From contig DKPO01000033.1 in assembly GCA_002471225.1 (NCBI GenBank), positions 149,397 to 177,623 on the forward strand: DNA of 28,227 bases, in the 5' to 3' direction. Source of the DNA: Porphyromonadaceae bacterium UBA7332 (GTDB lineage Bacteria; Bacteroidota; Bacteroidia; Bacteroidales; UBA7332). How positions within the stretch are numbered: position 1 is the first letter of the stretch; each line of letters starts with the position of its first letter. Below the pieces are notes generated by a model, which was not told where the DNA came from, made no database searches, and was given only the letters and a program-made list of their open reading frames with translations. Of this stretch, positions 24,867 through 28,227 are shown piece after piece. The translations under genes were made by a program, and so were the position numbers.

Positions 24867-24897
24867 ATTGTAGAATTATATTCTTTCTGTATATTTG
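24867..24897 (+). promoter_or_regulatory. promoter of the SPOR lipoprotein gene
   Basis: ATTG at 24867-24870 and TATATTTG at 24890-24897 are 19 bases apart; the -7 box is exact and the -33 box keeps TTG. The ATG at 24934 follows 36 bases later. Confidence 0.6.
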
Positions 24898-24933
24898 TGC
24901 CATTAATAATTATACCCATAAAAAGCTTGAAGT

Positions 24934-25416
24934 ATGAAAAAGAACATAATGATTCTAAGCGTCGCTGCTCTGGCCATCTCAATGGTATCTTGTAAGACAA
25001 ATCAAAATGCTTACAAAGCAGCTTATGAGAAAGCTAAAGAAAAAGAAATTGTAAAAGAAACAATTACAGAGCCGGAAGCTTTAGAAATCGTTGAAGTTAA
25101 AAGAACACAAACAACTACAACACCTTCTCCTGTTCGTGTAGAAAGTGTAACTGGTGTTACAGAATCAGATGCAGCAGGATTGAAAAGATGGAATATTGTT
25201 GTCGGAAGCTTTAAAAATAAAACAAATGCAGAAGGGTTGAAGCAACAAATGATTGATGCTGGTTATCCTGCTATTCTGGCTCAAAATGCTCAAGGGATGT
25301 ATCGTGTTATTGTAGCAAGTTATAATGACAGAGATACTGCTGTAGAGAAAAAAGATGAAATCAGAGCTAAATATGCTCCTCGTTTCAATGATATTTGGTT
25401 GTTAGATAACCAATAA
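24934..25416 (+). CDS. SPOR-domain lipoprotein
   Basis: A 160-residue lipoprotein. The signal sequence MKKNIMILSVAALAISMVSC ends in a lipobox-like MVSC, so Cys20 should be acylated. A charged linker rich in Lys, Glu and Thr (about 25-80) is followed by a SPOR domain (about 85-158: RWNIVVGSFKNKTNAEGL, YPAILAQNAQGMYRVIVASY). SPOR domains bind septal peptidoglycan lacking stem peptides. A role at the division site or in coupling the envelope to peptidoglycan is therefore likely. It has its own promoter and is followed by rfbA after 10 bases, so rfbA may be read from the same promoter. Confidence 0.9.
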   Translation: MKKNIMILSVAALAISMVSCKTNQNAYKAAYEKAKEKEIVKETITEPEALEIVEVKRTQTTTTPSPVRVESVTGVTESDAAGLKRWNIVVGSFKNKTNAEGLKQQMIDAGYPAILAQNAQGMYRVIVASYNDRDTAVEKKDEIRAKYAPRFNDIWLLDNQ

Positions 25417-25426
25417 TTCATTATAT

Positions 25427-26290
25427 ATGAAAGGAATAATATTGGCGGGTGGTAGTGCTACCCGCCTTTATCCATTATCTAAGGCGATATCAAAACAGAT
25501 AATGCCTGTTTATGATAAACCGATGATCTATTACCCGCTTTCCACTTTAATGCTTGCTGGCATTCGGGAAGTATTGATAATTTCTACACCCCGTGATTTA
25601 CCTGTATTCAGAGATCTGCTTGAATCGGGTGAACAGTTAGGAATGCATTTCGAATATATCATTCAGGAGAAGCCTAATGGTCTTGCCGAAGCTTTTATTT
25701 TAGCTGAAGAGTTTCTGCAAGGGCAACCAGCATGTTTAATCCTGGGTGATAATATGTTCTATGGTCAGGGATTTTCTTCTATGCTCAAACGAGCGCAGTC
25801 TACGCAGAAAGGTGCTACAATTTTTGGTTACTACGTTAAAGATCCGCGTGCTTACGGTGTTGTGGAATTTAATGAACACAATCAAGTCCTTGGACTTGAA
25901 GAAAAACCAGAAAACCCGAAATCTAATTATGCTGTTCCCGGACTATATTTTTATGATGAAACAGTGGTTCAGAAAGCAAAGAGTTTAAAGCCTTCTAAAA
26001 GAGGAGAGCTTGAGATCACAGATCTTAATCGCCTTTATCTGGAAGAACAAAGATTGCATGTTGAATTATTTGGACGTGGATTTGCATGGTTAGATACAGG
26101 TAATTGTGATAGTTTGCTCGAAGCTGCAAATTTTGTGGCAACTATTCAAAACAGACAAGGTTATTATATCGCATGTATTGAAGAAATAGCATGGCGCAAT
26201 AAATGGATAACAGGTAAACAATTATGCGAATTGGGGCATAAGCTTGAGAAAACAGCTTATGGTCAGTATCTGCTTGATTTATTGAAGTAA
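25427..26290 (+). CDS. rfbA: glucose-1-phosphate thymidylyltransferase
   Basis: A 287-residue nucleotidyltransferase joining dTTP and glucose-1-phosphate to form dTDP-glucose, the first step toward dTDP-deoxysugars. The signature begins LAGGSATRLYPLSKAISKQ. The usual G at the fourth position of GGxGTRL is replaced by Ala, as in many relatives. The substrate loops PVYDKPMIYYPLSTLMLAG, LILGDNMFYG and VVEFNEHNQVLGLEEKP are conserved, and WLDTGNCDSLLEA ends the core. Length is normal. It starts 10 bases after the SPOR gene and precedes rfbB by 24 bases, as a pathway pair. Confidence 0.96.
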   Translation: MKGIILAGGSATRLYPLSKAISKQIMPVYDKPMIYYPLSTLMLAGIREVLIISTPRDLPVFRDLLESGEQLGMHFEYIIQEKPNGLAEAFILAEEFLQGQPACLILGDNMFYGQGFSSMLKRAQSTQKGATIFGYYVKDPRAYGVVEFNEHNQVLGLEEKPENPKSNYAVPGLYFYDETVVQKAKSLKPSKRGELEITDLNRLYLEEQRLHVELFGRGFAWLDTGNCDSLLEAANFVATIQNRQGYYIACIEEIAWRNKWITGKQLCELGHKLEKTAYGQYLLDLLK

Positions 26291-26314
26291 AAACGTATTT
26301 AAAAATATACGCCG

Positions 26315-27457
26315 ATGAAATGTTACTTAGTTACAGGTGGTGCCGGATTCATTGGCGCTAACTTTGTTAAATATATATTGAAATATGCTCCGGAGATACA
26401 ACTTATTGTATTGGATGCGTTGACGTATGCGGGTAATCTGGGAACGATTGCTTCGGATATCAGTGATAATTCGCGTTGCGTTTTTGTAAAAGGTGATATT
26501 TGTGATAAAGAATTAGTCAATAAACTATTTGAAGAATATCCGATAGATTGCGTGGTTAATTTTGCTGCTGAAAGTCATGTTGATCGCAGTATTGAGAATC
26601 CCCAACTATTTTTACAAACAAATATTCTGGGTACTCAGAATTTACTTGATGGGGCCCGGCATCATTGGGTTACGGGGAAAGCAGAAAACGGTTATCCATT
26701 ATGGAAATCAAATGTGCGCTTTCATCAGGTATCGACCGATGAAGTTTATGGCTCATTAGGGACTGGAGGGTACTTTACCGAGCTTACACCTTTAGATCCG
26801 CGTAGTCCATACAGTGCCTCTAAAACAAGTGCTGATCTTATTGTTAAAGCTTATGCCGATACCTATAAGATGCCTGTATCAATTACTCGTTGCTCAAATA
26901 ATTACGGACCGTATCATTTTCCGGAAAAACTAATTCCGCTTATTATCAAAAATATACTGGAGGGTAAACAACTGCCTGTATATGGTGATGGATCAAATGT
27001 CAGAGACTGGTTGTATGTTGATGATCATTGCAAAGCGATCTATACAGTGATTGAAAAAGGGCGTGAAGGTGAAGTCTATAATGTAGGCGGACATAATGAA
27101 CGTACAAATCTGGAAATTGTAAAGACTATTATTCATACGATCTATCAGATATTAAGCAGAGAACAGCATTACAGAGCTATGCTTAAAAAACAGACAATTC
27201 TGGCTGACGGATCTATAGATATTTCATGGATTAATGAAGGGCTTATTACATTTGTAAAGGATCGTTTGGGACATGACCAGCGTTATGCAATAGATCCGAC
27301 AAAAATAACAAATGAACTGGGGTGGACCCCTCAAACAATGTTTGATGAAGGTATTATTAAAACCGTTCGTTGGTATTTGGATAATCAGGCATGGGTAGAA
27401 GAAGTTACTTCAGGTGATTATCAGAAATACTACGAAAAAATGTATGGCGATAGATAA
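26315..27457 (+). CDS. rfbB: dTDP-glucose 4,6-dehydratase
   Basis: A 380-residue short-chain dehydrogenase/reductase of the extended class that converts dTDP-glucose to dTDP-4-keto-6-deoxyglucose using bound NAD. The dinucleotide motif GGAGFIG lies at 8-14. The active site has Thr141, Asp142 and Glu143 in STDEVYG, and Tyr166 and Lys170 in YSASK. NNYGPYHFPEKLIPL and GDGSNVRDWLYVDDHC are family hallmarks. It is somewhat longer than E. coli RfbB (about 360 residues). The extra length lies between about 110 and 135 and near 275-310. Its stop codon overlaps the start of the next gene in TAATG. Neither rfbC nor rfbD follows in this window. Confidence 0.96.
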   Translation: MKCYLVTGGAGFIGANFVKYILKYAPEIQLIVLDALTYAGNLGTIASDISDNSRCVFVKGDICDKELVNKLFEEYPIDCVVNFAAESHVDRSIENPQLFLQTNILGTQNLLDGARHHWVTGKAENGYPLWKSNVRFHQVSTDEVYGSLGTGGYFTELTPLDPRSPYSASKTSADLIVKAYADTYKMPVSITRCSNNYGPYHFPEKLIPLIIKNILEGKQLPVYGDGSNVRDWLYVDDHCKAIYTVIEKGREGEVYNVGGHNERTNLEIVKTIIHTIYQILSREQHYRAMLKKQTILADGSIDISWINEGLITFVKDRLGHDQRYAIDPTKITNELGWTPQTMFDEGIIKTVRWYLDNQAWVEEVTSGDYQKYYEKMYGDR

Positions 27458-28194
27458 TGTTTGAATTTTTATTTAAGAAGAAAAGAAGCGAAAAATTATT
27501 CTTTCATACAGATGTGCATGCTCATTTCTTACCAGGCATTGATGATGGTGCTAAAAATCCCGATTCTTCGCAATATCTGTTAGAGTCTTTGATGGACTTA
27601 GGAGTTGAAAATTTTGTTGCAACACCGCATATTACACACGAGACGTTTCCAAACAATTATAACACGATTTCAGGTGCATTTAATCGTTTAAAAGATCATT
27701 TGAAGGATTCGTCACTAAACCCTAATATTCACTTTTCTGCTGAATATCGTTTAGATGAGTTGTTTGAAGCACACAGAGAAGCAGGAGAGCTTATACCTTT
27801 TCCTAAAAACTATTTGTTGATTGAAAACTCTTTCATTCAGCCTTTTATGGGAATACGTGATACGGTTTTTCAACTGCAGTTGGATGGATTTAAGCCTATT
27901 CTGGCTCATCCTGAACGTTATCCGTATTATCATTCAGATAAAACGTTTTACGATGATATGCATGCACAGGGATGCCTGTATCAAGTTAATTTGTTGTCAT
28001 TTTCAGGATTGTATGGTCCGGAAGTTAAACAAGTGGCTTATCAGCTTCTGAAGAAGGGATATGTTGATTTTATCGGTACTGACACGCATCATAGACATCA
28101 TATTGAGGCATTAAAGAAGTTTATGCAGACGAGTGACTATAGAAAATTAGAGAAATCTGCTAAAAATATTCTGAATAATACCTTATTCGAATAG
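27457..28194 (+). CDS. CpsB/YwqE-type PHP-domain protein-tyrosine phosphatase
   Basis: A 245-residue metal-dependent phosphatase of the PHP superfamily, like CpsB of streptococci and YwqE of Bacillus. These dephosphorylate tyrosines on the kinase that controls capsule polymer assembly. The first metal ligands are in HTDVHAHFLPGIDDGAKN. Further ligands are in ATPHIT, the FSAEYRLDE stretch, ILAHPERYPYY and GTDTHHRHH. All the expected histidine and aspartate motifs are present. Residues 1-15 are basic and there is no signal peptide, so it is cytosolic. It overlaps the end of rfbB by one base, so translational coupling is likely. A partner tyrosine kinase (Wzc-like) is not in the window and is expected nearby. 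Confidence 0.92.
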   Translation: MFEFLFKKKRSEKLFFHTDVHAHFLPGIDDGAKNPDSSQYLLESLMDLGVENFVATPHITHETFPNNYNTISGAFNRLKDHLKDSSLNPNIHFSAEYRLDELFEAHREAGELIPFPKNYLLIENSFIQPFMGIRDTVFQLQLDGFKPILAHPERYPYYHSDKTFYDDMHAQGCLYQVNLLSFSGLYGPEVKQVAYQLLKKGYVDFIGTDTHHRHHIEALKKFMQTSDYRKLEKSAKNILNNTLFE

Positions 28195-28227
28195 ATATAT
28201 AGCAAATAGAAAGATAAATAAAAGGGG

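Noticed and set aside
26294..26311. Inverted CGTAT...ATACG before rfbB as an operator
   Set aside because: The arms are only five bases in A+T-rich sequence, so chance is a sufficient explanation.

Overview
The window looks like ordinary chromosome from a low-GC member of the Bacteroidota, most likely order Bacteroidales; a Dysgonomonas- or Parabacteroides-like genus is possible, but the sequence alone does not fix the genus. The evidence is an LpxC-FabZ fusion, a TatA/TatC pair without TatB, ClpP and LptB of Bacteroidales type, the near absence of Shine-Dalgarno sequences, and promoter -7 elements of the form TAnnTTTG that characterise this phylum. There are 26 convincing protein genes, no tRNA or rRNA, no insertion sequence, no CRISPR array and no phage.

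Layout. 1-3780 (minus strand): a cytosolic alpha/beta-hydrolase esterase and a full-length UvrA-family ATPase with its own terminator. 3971-7839: a lipid A operon (lpxD, lpxC-fabZ fusion, lpxA and an acidic pRiA4b ORF-3-like protein) closed by a strong terminator. 7932-12050: miaA, a clpP-clpX pair, rlmH and dps, with clear terminators after clpX and dps. 12101-13073: almost 1 kb without an intact gene, carrying four ACGTAT boxes at an exact 22-bp pitch. 13074-13829: lptB. 13938-14261 (minus): a small acidic protein of unknown function. 14493-20092: ugd, a long LptF/LptG-type permease, ribBA, tatA, a hairpin, and tatC. 20180-24833: a Crp/Fnr-family regulator, a GH23 lytic transglycosylase and a second full-length uvrA. 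24934-28194: a SPOR-domain lipoprotein, rfbA, rfbB and a CpsB/YwqE-type PHP phosphatase.

The dominant theme is the Gram-negative envelope. Lipid A synthesis (LpxD, LpxC, LpxA) is joined to fatty-acid supply (FabZ), LPS export (LptB and the LptF/G permease), nucleotide sugars for surface polysaccharide (Ugd, RfbA, RfbB), control of capsule assembly (CpsB), peptidoglycan turnover (lytic transglycosylase, SPOR protein) and protein export (Tat). Housekeeping genes for proteolysis, tRNA and rRNA modification, DNA repair, iron storage and riboflavin are interspersed.

I did not find a clearly novel multi-gene system. The most unusual unexplained signal is the 22-bp periodic array in the long gap before lptB. 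Other points worth a look are the seventh-helix extension of the LptF/G permease, the hairpin between tatA and tatC, the inverted repeat over the lytic transglycosylase promoter, and two full-length UvrA proteins about 20 kb apart.
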